A DNA stretch of 64,000 bases, taken from contig NZ_JADDXW010000004.1 in the NCBI RefSeq assembly GCF_017183135.1, positions 236,074-300,073 of the forward strand, in the 5' to 3' direction. Origin of the DNA: Aurantimonas marina (GTDB lineage: Bacteria > Pseudomonadota > Alphaproteobacteria > Rhizobiales > Rhizobiaceae). The notes under the pieces were generated by a model. That model was not told the origin of the DNA and searched no databases. It saw nothing but the letters and a program-made list of their open reading frames with translations. The translations under genes were made by a program, and so were the position numbers. Shown piece after piece: positions 55,692 through 64,000 of the stretch. Numbering within the stretch: the stretch's first letter is position 1; each line of letters begins with the position of its first letter.

Positions 55692-55955
55692 AACTTCTCG
55701 CTGTATTCGAGGGTTATGCGGGAGGGGCTGAGCACCTGCCCCTGAGCCAAGAGGCCGGGAAGCGGTCTCTCAGGGCGGTTCAACCAGATCGACCGGAACC
55801 GGTTTGCGAAACCAGAAAACTGATCCGCGCCTCGTGACGAAGGGTGCGAGGGAACCATGCTAGTAACAAACGCCCACAAAAAGTGTGACAGGGCGCTCGT
55901 GACAGGAAGACCGAAAAATCCGCGCTTCAGATACGAAGAAGCAATGGCTTAGGCG
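55692..55955. other. Intergenic stretch between right repeat and tRNA-Ser(GCU)
   Basis: 264 bases with no credible gene; an open frame on the minus strand (to 55607) crosses the repeat and has no recognisable domain. This should be the native DNA that originally followed tRNA-Ser(UGA). Confidence 0.5.
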
Positions 55956-56045
55956 TGGCGGAGAGGAAGGGATTCGAACCCTCGATACGGTCTCCCGTAT
56001 ACTCCCTTAGCAGGGGAGCGCCTTCGACCACTCGGCCACCTCTCC
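55956..56045 (-). tRNA. tRNA-Ser(GCU)
   Basis: Read on the minus strand: acceptor GGAGAGG/CCTCTCC, discriminator G and encoded CCA, anticodon stem CTCCC/GGGAG around CTGCTAA (anticodon GCT), long variable arm TATACGGGAGACCGTATC, T-arm with GGTTCGAATCC. Its 3' end faces the accessory segment, opposite to tRNA-Ser(UGA). Confidence 0.97.
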
Positions 56046-56329
56046 GAGGACGCAGATACCTGCGCGACGGACCCGGTGCAAGGGAGGGAAGAAGAAAAGC
56101 CGGAGAACGTGGTGGAAAGGCAAGAGTCGGTCGTGTCCCGGTTTGTGGGTGTACCTGACGCTTGCCTCGCGGACGCGGTGGCACTGAGCAGTTCAGCCTG
56201 TCATGTAAGACCCCTTGCAAGAATGCCCCCTAAGCGGGGTTCCCGCATCCAAGAGTGACCCTTGCTTTGGTTTATTCCGTCTCTCTGATGGGCTTTGGTG
56301 CCGTTTGGAAGGGCAAGCCAGCAAATGTT

Positions 56330-56690
56330 TGGTGTGGATTTGATAGGTCCGATACGGCGTGCGTTTCACGATCAGCGTCAGGAGATCAAGACGATCGCTC
56401 GCCACATGGCGATACCGCTTGACCCTCGCCCGTTCGAGAGCAAAGTCGACCATCGCCCGAAGCAGCCTTGTTGCCGCAGTGGAGATTTTCCCACCAGCGC
56501 ATCCGCGGCCAGCGTCAGAAGCTCATAATGAACTCCGTGCCATCACGCTCGGGCTGCAGCACCAGCGCCGCGGCCTTGTCGAGCGCCGGCCAGTTGAGCA
56601 GGAACGCCGGGGCCTCACCCCGTCAGCATGGGCGAGCGCATGCGGCAACACGTTGAGGCTCGGGCGCGAAAAGCGAAAGATGACGCGTTC
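56330..56690 (-). pseudogene. Decayed DUF6880 family gene, C-terminal part
   Basis: Read on the minus strand, pieces of a DUF6880 C-terminus appear in different frames: HALAHADGV, then AFLLNWPALDKAAALVLQ, then HYELLTLAADALVGKS, then TAATRLLRAMVDFALERAR and VKRYRHVAS. At least three frameshifts separate them, and the family's ending is unrecognisable. The match is from memory of the family pattern (a WPALD..A..LVL, then PAADAL, then PLAATLLLRAM core), so the name is moderately sure; that it is broken is clear from the frame changes. Confidence 0.55.
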
Positions 56691-57192
56691 ATTCGGAGAG
56701 TTTCGGAAAGCGGTCTGTGGCGTATTCAACGTGGCATGCGCTACATGCCTCAACCATCTTGCCGTACTCTTCTTGCTGTTGCGCCCTGTCGCCGGATCGC
56801 GCGGCATCGGCAAGCGCCGCCGAAATCGTATGAAAAGCACGGTCCTGTTCGACGAACCCCTTCGGAACAGCCGCCATGAGATTCTTCCTATCTTCGGGCG
56901 TCATCGACTGTTGCAGGATGAAGCTGTCATGGATGCGCTGGGCTAGTTCCGCCACGCGTGCGTCATCCCCAGCCACCAGTGCGGACAGGATCTGCTTGCT
57001 GGCATCCTCTACGGAGACCATCTCCTTGCGCAGGAGGTCTCGAAGCGTATCAGTCAGCTTGGGTGAAACCGGCTCCGCGCTCTGTGCCGGTACCGAGCCG
57101 CCGATAGCAACACTTGCGGCGATCCCAAGCCATAGAGCGCCCCGAACGCTCCACGAGCGCTTTCTGTCGGCGATCTTGTCCATCATCCTCAT
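56689..57192 (-). CDS. Cytochrome c'-like exported heme protein
   Basis: A 167-residue protein with a signal peptide (about residues 14-39, ending PAQSA) and a helical body. The only heme motif is Cys150-Ser-Ala-Cys153-His154 near the C-terminus, the position typical of cytochrome c' and related four-helix cytochromes (cytochrome c556/c'). Such proteins bind NO or transfer electrons in the periplasm. An AGGAGA ribosome-binding site precedes the ATG at 57192. It follows two other small minus-strand envelope genes and may be in one unit with them, although gaps of 170-185 bases separate them. Confidence 0.82.
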   Translation of the reverse strand: MRMMDKIADRKRSWSVRGALWLGIAASVAIGGSVPAQSAEPVSPKLTDTLRDLLRKEMVSVEDASKQILSALVAGDDARVAELAQRIHDSFILQQSMTPEDRKNLMAAVPKGFVEQDRAFHTISAALADAARSGDRAQQQEEYGKMVEACSACHVEYATDRFPKLSE

Positions 57193-57362
57193 TCTCTTGT
57201 CTCCTCTTCTTTATCGTCAATTGGTTTATTTCTGAAGCGCGTGGCATCCGGACGTATCCGCAACGATTGGATAGTCGGGCTCGGGTTGCCGTGTTGAGCG
57301 GCAGTCGGCTCACAACTGGCCAGACTGGTTTGGTCGACGTGGCACGCGCTCCAGCCGCGAGC

Positions 57363-57719
57363 CTATTCGCGAACGGTCAGTGTGATCCCTTCGGAATTGA
57401 CGTACTTCCCGCTACCTAAGGGCTCAAAGGTGACACAGGTCTTGCCGCGGCGTGGACCGCTGATCATCACCATGCAGATGCCATCCGCCGAGTAGCTCCA
57501 ACTCCCCGAACCGGACATGAGCAGAGATTTCATGCTCACGGTGCCATCCGACGCATAGATCATGTCGACTCTCATTCCCATGCGACTGGCGATCAGCTTT
57601 CTGCCAACGATCTGTTGGGAGATTTGCTGCGGGGTCAAAATCTCCGCGGCGACTGACGACGTCGATCCGGCGCCGAGCGCAATTGCTGAAAAAAGAAGAA
57701 GCCTGGAAAACCGTGTCAT
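57363..57719 (-). CDS. Small exported protein of unknown function
   Basis: A 118-residue protein with a signal peptide (MTRFSRLLLFSAIALGAGST, cleavage near SVAA) and a mature part of mostly beta character: IVGRKLIASRMGMRVDMIYASDG, then SMKSLLMSGSGSWSYSADGICMVM and GKTCVTFEPLGSGKY with two Cys that may pair. I do not recognise the family. The start at 57719 places the signal sequence correctly; a frame upstream (to 57869) has no signal. Confidence 0.75.
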   Translation of the reverse strand: MTRFSRLLLFSAIALGAGSTSSVAAEILTPQQISQQIVGRKLIASRMGMRVDMIYASDGTVSMKSLLMSGSGSWSYSADGICMVMISGPRRGKTCVTFEPLGSGKYVNSEGITLTVRE

Positions 57720-57903
57720 TATGTCTCTCCGATCGTCCGTTCCCATGAATTCGCCATCGCCGTCATGCGGAAGACGAGGGCTCCCGATCTGCTGATCTGA
57801 CGCATTGCTTTTCGATCTGTCCGAACTGGCGCCTTCCTCGAGATGCCATCGACTCATGACGTCCTGCACCTTGCGATGACGGTGCCTCCTTCAAAAGGCC
57901 CCA

Positions 57904-58317
57904 TCATTCCGCATGGTCTCTTCTGTTCCATGTCACCCAAGCGAAAGAAGCAATGGCCAGCCATAGCGTACTTCTCAAGACCATGGCGAAGATCGTGCGC
58001 ACCTCATAACTTCCCCCTGTCATGATGTGCACACAGAATGCAGCAAATACTAGTAACGTCGCCACCGCCACGAGTATAGATAAATTTACTGCCCATTTTC
58101 GCCAATTATAAAGACCAATGCCGGCGATGATGTAGGCTAAACCGGCGACGACGTTGAACCACAGCACGAACGGCACGTAAGCCCCGGCCGCGACGCGTTC
58201 CGGTCCGTCGCTCACAAGAATGGCGCTGCCAGAATAAATCGTCAGGACGCCGAAGGCGATCGCGATAACCGCCAGGACGATGATCCAGCGATGTCTTGAT
58301 CCGGGACGTATCGCCAT
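57904..58317 (-). CDS. Four-helix membrane protein of unknown function
   Basis: A 137-residue protein with four evident membrane helices (about residues 10-33, 46-68, 73-97 and 105-127) and few charged residues between. No catalytic motif visible. It is the first of three minus-strand genes running to the cytochrome c'-like gene; the inverted repeat with a TTGACA box at 58464-58498 lies about 150 bases ahead of it and may be its promoter/operator. Confidence 0.78.
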   Translation of the reverse strand: MAIRPGSRHRWIIVLAVIAIAFGVLTIYSGSAILVSDGPERVAAGAYVPFVLWFNVVAGLAYIIAGIGLYNWRKWAVNLSILVAVATLLVFAAFCVHIMTGGSYEVRTIFAMVLRSTLWLAIASFAWVTWNRRDHAE

Positions 58318-58876
58318 CGTCTCACGCCTTCTCAATTGCGGTCTCGTTTCAGAAATCGGTCAGATTCGCCTGCCGGCGACCGGAGATGAGCACGGTCACC
58401 ACGGCGGAGGTTGAATACGGATTCTCGGCCGAGATCGCCTGAATTTCACTCGCACAGGTCTGCCTTGATAAGTTAGCAACTAATCGCTAACTGTCAAGTT
58501 CAAGACATGCTCGAGTGGAGGAACATCAACCCATCCCGACAACTCGTTCGCTTATGTCACCATCGCGTAACCTCGCATGCGGCAGCCGTCCGGGACGTCG
58601 TGCCCGTTGGCTGGTTGATTGGACCGCGAGGCAGCCTCACGCTCCGGCCCGGACCCCCGGGTCCGCACCGGACCTTGGCGCGGCCCAGAATCGCGATGGT
58701 CGTAGCGATGGTGGATGAAATGCGCGCGGTTCGACGCTCGCGGCGACGAGACTCTGAAAAGCAGATAATGCGCTGGATCAAAGCAGGGTGGTAGATTCCA
58801 CGCTAGCGATGCGGGCAACAATTGACCATCGTCCGGCTCCTGAGAGCCGCGACACTACCACAAGGGCGAGCATTTT
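58318..58876. other. 559-base divergent intergenic region
   Basis: Holds the 35-bp inverted repeat described separately. Open frames at 58507-58821 lack homology features and codon character, so I call no gene. This would normally be the place for a regulator of the exporter operon, but none is visible. Confidence 0.5.
58464..58498. promoter_or_regulatory. Palindromic operator overlapping a minus-strand promoter box
   Basis: CTTGA-TAA-GTTAGC, eight central bases, GCTAAC-TG-TCAAG: nearly symmetric over 35 bases. On the minus strand it contains a perfect TTGACA (complement of 58492-58497) with TAACTT 16 bases on, so a bound regulator would block that promoter. The pattern is that of TetR- or MarR-type operators; the regulator is not in the window. 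Confidence 0.5.
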
Positions 58877-59878
58877 ATGCGCTGGAAACTGGGTGTGTTG
58901 CTCCTGAGTGCCGTGCTCATCGGCGGCGGTGGATATTTCGCGTGGCTCCAGTTCAAGCCCGCGGACCTGCCAGCCGGTTTCGCAAAATCCAACGGACGCC
59001 TGGAGGCCGAACGGGTGGATATCGCGACGAAGTTTTCCGGCCGCGTGAAGGAGCTGCTGGTCGAAGAAGGCGACACTGTCACGGCGGGACAGGTCCTTGC
59101 CAAAATGGACACCGCCGAATTGGAGGCTCAGCTCCAGGAGGCCGAGGCGGCCCGCAATGAAAGCGAGCAACAGCTGGACCAGGCGATCGCGCTTCTTGCC
59201 CAGAGGAAGAGCGAGCTGGCCCTCGCGGAGCAGGAATACGAGCGGTCCCGCTCTCTCGGGGAGAAGGGCTACACGCCGCTTGAAAAGGTCGAGCAGCGGC
59301 AGGCGGCGAAGCTGACGGCCGAGGCTGCGGTCAGATCCGCAGACGCAGGGATAGAGCGGGCTAAAGCCGCCGTCGCCGCCGCGGCTGCCAGGACCAAGCG
59401 CATCGCTGAGAACGTGAAGGACTCTGTGCTGACCGCGCCACGGAGTGGTCGCATAGAGTACCGGGTCGCGCAGCCCGGAGAGGTTCTGCCTGCCGGCGGT
59501 CGTATCCTGACACTTCTTGATCTGACGGACGTCTACATGACCATCTTCCTGCCGACCGACGAGGCAGGGCCGCTGGAGATCGGTGCGGAAGCTCGCATCG
59601 TTCCCGACGCGGCACCGCAATACGTCGTGCCGGCGACTGTCTCGTTCGTTGCCGCGGATGCCCAGTTCACGCCGAAATACGTCGAGACCCAGAGCGAGCG
59701 CGAGAAGCTCATGTTTCGGGTCAAGGTGCGCCTGCCGCCGGAAATCCTCATTCGGTATGCTCAGAGGGTAAAAGCAGGCATCACGGGCGTGGCATATGTC
59801 AGAATTTCGCCCGAGGCGGAATGGCCCGAACAGCTCCAGGTCAATTTGCCGGAGATGGAAAGCCCTGGTGATGCCTGA
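58877..59878 (+). CDS. HlyD-family secretion/efflux adaptor (YhiI-like)
   Basis: A 333-residue membrane fusion protein. N-terminal membrane anchor (residues 4-24), lipoyl-type FSGRVKELLVEEGDTVTAGQVLAKMD, a long coiled coil rich in Glu/Ala/Gln (about 75-180), and SVLTAPRSGRIEYRVAQPGEVLPAGGRILTLLDLTDVYMTIFLP. It precedes the RbbA-like gene and overlaps it by eight bases (ATGCCTGA), the arrangement of E. coli yhiI-rbbA-yhhJ. Confidence 0.92.
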   Translation: MRWKLGVLLLSAVLIGGGGYFAWLQFKPADLPAGFAKSNGRLEAERVDIATKFSGRVKELLVEEGDTVTAGQVLAKMDTAELEAQLQEAEAARNESEQQLDQAIALLAQRKSELALAEQEYERSRSLGEKGYTPLEKVEQRQAAKLTAEAAVRSADAGIERAKAAVAAAAARTKRIAENVKDSVLTAPRSGRIEYRVAQPGEVLPAGGRILTLLDLTDVYMTIFLPTDEAGPLEIGAEARIVPDAAPQYVVPATVSFVAADAQFTPKYVETQSEREKLMFRVKVRLPPEILIRYAQRVKAGITGVAYVRISPEAEWPEQLQVNLPEMESPGDA

Positions 59879-62618
59879 GGTCGCTCCACCTGTTGCGCAA
59901 CTCGTCTCGGTCAGCCACCGCTACGGGACCGTGACGGCGCTCGACGATGTCTCGATAGACATTTCCGCAGGGCGCATGATCGGGCTGATCGGTCCCGATG
60001 GTGTCGGCAAATCCACGCTACTCGGCCTCATCGCGGGCGTGCGAAAAATCCAGACGGGACAGGTCACGGTTCTGGGTGGTGACATGGCCGGGCGCCGCTA
60101 CCGTAACGAGGCCTGCATGCGGATCGCCTACATGCCGCAGGGGTTGGGGCGGAACCTCTATCCGACACTGTCGGTCCGCGAGAACGTCGATTTTTTCGGC
60201 CGGCTTTTCGGCCAGTCCGCGTCCGAGCGCGCCTGGCGGATCGATGATCTGCTGCACAGCACTGGTCTCCATCCTTTTTCGGACCGGCCGGCCGGCAAGC
60301 TTTCAGGCGGCATGAAGCAGAAATTGTCGCTGTGCTGCTCGCTCATTCACGACCCCGATCTGCTGATCCTCGACGAGCCGACCACCGGCGTCGACCCGTT
60401 ATCCCGACGCCAGTTCTGGCAGCTGATCGACCGGATTCGCACACGCCGTTCCCACATGAGCGTGATCACGGCGACCGCCTATATGGAAGAGGCGGAGGGG
60501 TTCGACCACCTGATCGCCATGGACGCAGGGAAAATACTTGCGACCGGCACGTCGGCCGAGCTGAAGATCCGCGCAGACCGCGAGACGCTCGAGGAAGCAT
60601 TCATTGCCTTGCTGCCGGAAGCCAAACGCGCGGGCCATGAAGTTGTGGAATTGCCGCCGAGGGTCGTCCATGATGGCGTTCCGGCAATCGAGGCCAACGG
60701 CCTCACCATGCGGTTCGGAGACTTCACCGCCGTCGACCATGTGACCGTGACGATCGAGCGCGGTGAAATCTTCGGTTTCCTCGGCTCGAACGGCTGCGGC
60801 AAGACAACGACCATGAAGATGCTGACCGGCCTGCTGCCGCCGACCGAGGGCGCGGCCAGGCTGTTCGGGAACGCGGTCGACGCAAACGACATGGAGACCC
60901 GCCGGCGCGTCGGCTACATGTCGCAGTCATTCTCGCTCTACGGTGAACTCAGCGTCCGCCAGAATCTGGACCTGCACGCAAGCCTCTTCGACCTCCCCAG
61001 AGCCGAGTCCCCTGCCCGCGTGCGGGAAATGATCGAACGCTTCGATCTCATCGATGTGGCCAATGAGTTGCCCGAGAGCCTGCCGCTCGGTGTGCGCCAG
61101 CGATTGCAGCTCGCCGTGGCGGTGATCCACAAGCCGGAAATGCTCATTCTCGACGAACCGACATCGGGGGTCGACCCGGTGGCGCGGGATGAATTCTGGC
61201 GCATGCTGATCGCTTTGTCTCGTGAGGACGGCGTGACGATCTTCATCTCGACCCATTTCGTCAACGAGGCCGAGCGGTGCGATCGTATCTCCCTCATGCA
61301 TGCCGGCAAGATACTGGCGATGGATGCTCCGGACGCGCTGCGACAGGCGCGGGGCTCCGAGACGCTGGAGGATGCGTTCATCGGCTATCTCGAGGATGCG
61401 GCCGGCATCGATGAAACAGACGCGCAGAGCGACGTTCCGCCGGTTGACGCTTCACCGGCCGCGACCGCAACACACGCCGCGACCCATTCCATCTTCGATG
61501 CGCGGCGCATGTGGGCGTTCGCGCGGCGTGAAGCGATGGAATTGATCCGCGATCCCATTCGCATCGCCTTCGCATTACTCGGGCCGATCGTGCTCGCCGT
61601 CGCCATGGCTTACGGGATTTCGTTCGATGTGGAGAAACTCACCTACGCGGTTCTGGATCAAGACCGGTCTCAGGAAAGTCGTGCGTTCCTCGAGAATTTT
61701 TCCAGCTCCCGCTACTTTGACGAACGTCCCGAGATCAGCACTCGCGCCGAACTCGACCAGCGTTTGCGGAGCGGGGAGCTGCGGTTTGCGCTCATCGTTC
61801 CCCCGACCTTCGGCCGCGATCTGCTCGCTGGCCACTCACCGGATATCGGCGCCTGGTTCGACGGCGCGGTGACGTTTCAGGCGGAAACGTCGCGGGGCTA
61901 CGTGCAAGGGGTGCTGGCCAGTTATCTGGCGGAATTTTCCAGGCGAGAATCGGTCGGCCAACCCGTCGCCCCTCTCGCCGATATCGAAACGCGCTTCCGG
62001 TACAATCAGGCGTTCTTGAGCGTCTACGCGATCTCGCCAGGCGTCCTCATGCTGTTGATCTACATGTTCGCGACGATGCTGACGGCGCTCGGCGTCGTCA
62101 GGGAGAAGGAACTGGGCTCGATCACCAATTTGTACGCCGCGCCGGCCAGCAAGCTGGAATTCCTGATCGGCAAACAGCTGCCTTATATCGGCATCGCCAT
62201 GGCGAGTTTCGCCAGCCTCGTCATCCTGATGTCGGCTTACTTTCAGGTTCCGATCACCGGAAGCTTTCTGGCACTCCTGGTCGGCGCGGTCCTGTTCGCC
62301 ACGGCCTCCACTTCACTGGGTCTGGTAATTTCCTCCTTCGTCTCGACGCAGCTGGCGGCGATTTTCGGATCGGCCATCATCGTGATGATCCCGAGCCTGA
62401 ACTTTTCCGGGATGCTTTACCCTGTTTCGACGCTGCAAGGCGCCGGACGCATCATCGGGCATGCCTTCCCGGCACTCTACTTTCAGCAAGTCACCAGCGG
62501 TACTTTCAACAAGGGACTCGGTTTCGCCGCTCTGTACCAGAGCTATCTCTGGCTCGCTGTTTTCTGTGTCGTCTTCTGGACGCTCGCGACATTCTTTCTG
62601 AAAAAGCAGGAAGCCTGA
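59871..62618 (+). CDS. rbbA: RbbA-like ABC transporter: two ATPase domains fused to a permease
   Basis: A 915-residue protein: first nucleotide-binding domain with GPDGVGKSTLLGL, LSGGMKQKLSLCC and LLILDEPTTGVDP; second with GSNGCGKTTTMKM, a degenerate signature LPLGVRQRLQLAV and MLILDEPTSGVDP; then an ABC2-type membrane region from about residue 545 to the end. This is the layout of RbbA (YhiH), 911 residues in E. coli, reported as ribosome-associated but encoded in an exporter operon. The next gene starts at its stop (TGATG). Confidence 0.92.
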   Translation: MPEVAPPVAQLVSVSHRYGTVTALDDVSIDISAGRMIGLIGPDGVGKSTLLGLIAGVRKIQTGQVTVLGGDMAGRRYRNEACMRIAYMPQGLGRNLYPTLSVRENVDFFGRLFGQSASERAWRIDDLLHSTGLHPFSDRPAGKLSGGMKQKLSLCCSLIHDPDLLILDEPTTGVDPLSRRQFWQLIDRIRTRRSHMSVITATAYMEEAEGFDHLIAMDAGKILATGTSAELKIRADRETLEEAFIALLPEAKRAGHEVVELPPRVVHDGVPAIEANGLTMRFGDFTAVDHVTVTIERGEIFGFLGSNGCGKTTTMKMLTGLLPPTEGAARLFGNAVDANDMETRRRVGYMSQSFSLYGELSVRQNLDLHASLFDLPRAESPARVREMIERFDLIDVANELPESLPLGVRQRLQLAVAVIHKPEMLILDEPTSGVDPVARDEFWRMLIALSREDGVTIFISTHFVNEAERCDRISLMHAGKILAMDAPDALRQARGSETLEDAFIGYLEDAAGIDETDAQSDVPPVDASPAATATHAATHSIFDARRMWAFARREAMELIRDPIRIAFALLGPIVLAVAMAYGISFDVEKLTYAVLDQDRSQESRAFLENFSSSRYFDERPEISTRAELDQRLRSGELRFALIVPPTFGRDLLAGHSPDIGAWFDGAVTFQAETSRGYVQGVLASYLAEFSRRESVGQPVAPLADIETRFRYNQAFLSVYAISPGVLMLLIYMFATMLTALGVVREKELGSITNLYAAPASKLEFLIGKQLPYIGIAMASFASLVILMSAYFQVPITGSFLALLVGAVLFATASTSLGLVISSFVSTQLAAIFGSAIIVMIPSLNFSGMLYPVSTLQGAGRIIGHAFPALYFQQVTSGTFNKGLGFAALYQSYLWLAVFCVVFWTLATFFLKKQEA

Positions 62619-63745
62619 TGCGCAAGCGATTGAAGAACATTTTTCGGCTGGGTGTGAAGGAGTTGAACAGCCTTCGGCGCGATCCCGTCCTGCTGTTTCT
62701 GATTTTCTTCACCTTTACATTCGCGATCTACACGGTTGCGACCGGTGTGCAGACGGAATTGCGCAATGCCTCCATCGCCGTGGTCGACGAGGATCATTCC
62801 GACCTGTCGCGCCAAATCCGCGCGGCGTTTCTGGAGCCCTATTTTCAACTGCCCGCCACCCTCGCGCTCAATCAGATCGACCCGGCCATGGATGCGGGTC
62901 GCTACGCCTTCGTGGTCGATATTCCCGTCAACTTCCAGACGGACGTGCTTTCCGGCCGCCGACCGCATATCCAGGTGAACGTCGACGCAACCGCCATGAC
63001 CCTGGCCGGTAACGGTGCCGCCTATATTCAAACGATCATCACCAATCAGCTGTCCGAGTTCCTGAGCCGTTCGGTCGGAACCTCCACACCAACCGTCACC
63101 GTGACGATGCGCACGGCATTCAACCCGAATCTCGATTCGAGCTGGTTCATGTCGGTGATGCAGATTGTATCGAACATCACGATGCTGTCCCTGATCCTGT
63201 CGGGTGCTGCGGTGATCCGGGAGCGGGAACGCGGCACGATCGAGCATTTGCTGGTCATGCCGGTCACACCGGGTGAAATCATGATGGCCAAGATCTGGGC
63301 CAATGGTCTGGCGATCGTGCTGGCGATCATTCTGTCGCTATACGTCGTCGTCCAGGGAGTGCTGTCGGTCAGAATCAGCGGTTCGATTGCGCTGTTCGTG
63401 CTCGGCGCATCGGTGTTTCTCTATGCGATGACCGCTCTGGGAATCGTGCTGTCGACCTTCGCCAGTTCCATGCCGCAGTTCGCGCTCCTGGCCATTCCGT
63501 TCTTTGTCGTGATGAATATGCTCTCCGGCGGTACGTCACCGCTCGATGGCATGCCGCAATTGCTGCAGATTATCATGCAGGCGGCCCCGTCGACCCATTT
63601 CACGAGCTTTGCGCAGGCGGTTCTATTTCGCGGCGCCGGCGTCGACATCGTCTGGCGGCAACTCGCTGCAATGGCCGTAATCGGAACCGTCTTGTTCCTT
63701 ATGGCGCTGTCACGCTTTCGCGCAACCATGTCGGCCGCGCGGTAG
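62618..63745 (+). CDS. ABC-2 type permease (YhhJ-like)
   Basis: A 375-residue membrane protein of the ABC-2 family: TM1 at residues 25-45, a large extracytoplasmic loop (about 46-175), and five helices towards the C-terminus, with the conserved RERERGTIEHLLVMPVTPGEIMMAKIWANGLA between TM2 and TM3. It completes the HlyD/RbbA/permease exporter. After its stop, 255 bases to the window end contain no convincing gene. Confidence 0.92.
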   Translation: MRKRLKNIFRLGVKELNSLRRDPVLLFLIFFTFTFAIYTVATGVQTELRNASIAVVDEDHSDLSRQIRAAFLEPYFQLPATLALNQIDPAMDAGRYAFVVDIPVNFQTDVLSGRRPHIQVNVDATAMTLAGNGAAYIQTIITNQLSEFLSRSVGTSTPTVTVTMRTAFNPNLDSSWFMSVMQIVSNITMLSLILSGAAVIRERERGTIEHLLVMPVTPGEIMMAKIWANGLAIVLAIILSLYVVVQGVLSVRISGSIALFVLGASVFLYAMTALGIVLSTFASSMPQFALLAIPFFVVMNMLSGGTSPLDGMPQLLQIIMQAAPSTHFTSFAQAVLFRGAGVDIVWRQLAAMAVIGTVLFLMALSRFRATMSAAR

Positions 63746-64000
63746 GCCGAACACGTGGGCTCGCTCAACCCAGTTTTAAAACGCAATGTCGAAGATCTCG
63801 GCATGCGACCCCATGGGCGAATGACGGGCCTCGAGCCCACGGCCGTCCACCTCATCGCGGCTCTACGCCAGAACCGATGAATGTCCAGCTGGGCGGTTTG
63901 TCAGCATCTCGAACGCTTTCCGTGCGTTGCTTGCGGATTCGCCCTTGGCAACCACCGCCCCGGCGGGATAGTTAGTGTCCAATTACTATGGAGTGAAATG
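63746..64000. other. Region after the exporter operon, to the window end
   Basis: No complete gene. On the minus strand 63863-63982 reads YPAGAVVAKGESASNARKAF and ends at TAG, which looks protein-like but has no start other than TTG at 63982 and no recognisable family; it could be a remnant. Confidence 0.35.

Noticed and set aside
55607..55879. 90-codon minus-strand frame crossing the right repeat
   Set aside because: No domain, crosses the repeat joint, and Arg/Ser-rich; considered as a possible integrase fragment but has no Arg-His-Arg-Tyr pattern.
58507..58821. Possible regulator gene in the divergent gap upstream of the HlyD-family gene
   Set aside because: Checked for TetR or MarR helix-turn-helix signatures on both strands; none seen, and codon composition is unlike coding DNA.

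Overview
The window looks like chromosome of an alphaproteobacterium of the order Hyphomicrobiales (Rhizobiales). It is GC-rich, and several linkages are typical of that group: NDUFA12-like gene / DUF2155 / aat / accC / accB / aroQ; M23 peptidase / DUF455 / bcp; and a suf operon beginning with an extra cysteine desulfurase under an Irr-type iron box. The family or genus cannot be fixed from the sequence alone.

Layout. 1-7.5 kb: two small membrane-protein genes, ruvX, an MBL-fold hydrolase, then the tRNA-dependent amidotransferase genes gatC, gatA and gatB, interleaved with two GNAT genes (one broken) and a chorismate mutase. 7-14.6 kb: NDUFA12-like and DUF2155 genes facing a minus-strand block (M48 protease, DsbA-like thiol oxidase, aroQ, accB, accC, aat), then a PLP aminotransferase. 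14.6-24.8 kb: rne with a long structured leader and a candidate small RNA, divergent from a periplasmic amidase, penicillin-binding protein 1A, prfB with its programmed +1 frameshift, and an M23 peptidase. 24.9-32.9 kb: DUF455, bcp, an AsmA/DUF3971 giant, tyrS, anmK and an alpha/beta hydrolase. 33-41.3 kb: the suf operon (cysteine desulfurase, sufB, small coiled-coil protein, sufC, sufD, sufS, sufT), a VOC protein, sufA and a TfoX-like gene. 41.3-49.9 kb: minus-strand run of mazG, MBL hydrolase, tatD, metG, holB, tmk, a DacC-like protein and rlpA.

50.4-56 kb is the clearest accessory region. About 5.4 kb lies between two tRNA-Ser genes (UGA on +, GCU on -) whose 3' ends face each other. Inside, a 40-bp perfect direct repeat brackets a segment holding the C-terminal stump of a ferric-reductase-like flavoprotein and an intact RND adaptor/permease pair. 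No integrase is present. This looks like a deletion-trimmed tRNA-associated island.

56-64 kb is a second accessory-looking stretch: a decayed DUF6880 gene, a cytochrome c'-like protein, two small envelope proteins of unknown function, a palindromic operator-like site, and a complete HlyD / RbbA / ABC permease exporter operon.

Most of the window is housekeeping: translation quality and tRNA charging, fatty-acid initiation, RNA decay, cell-wall synthesis and remodelling, and Fe-S assembly. No insertion sequence, prophage, CRISPR array or complete integrase was seen.
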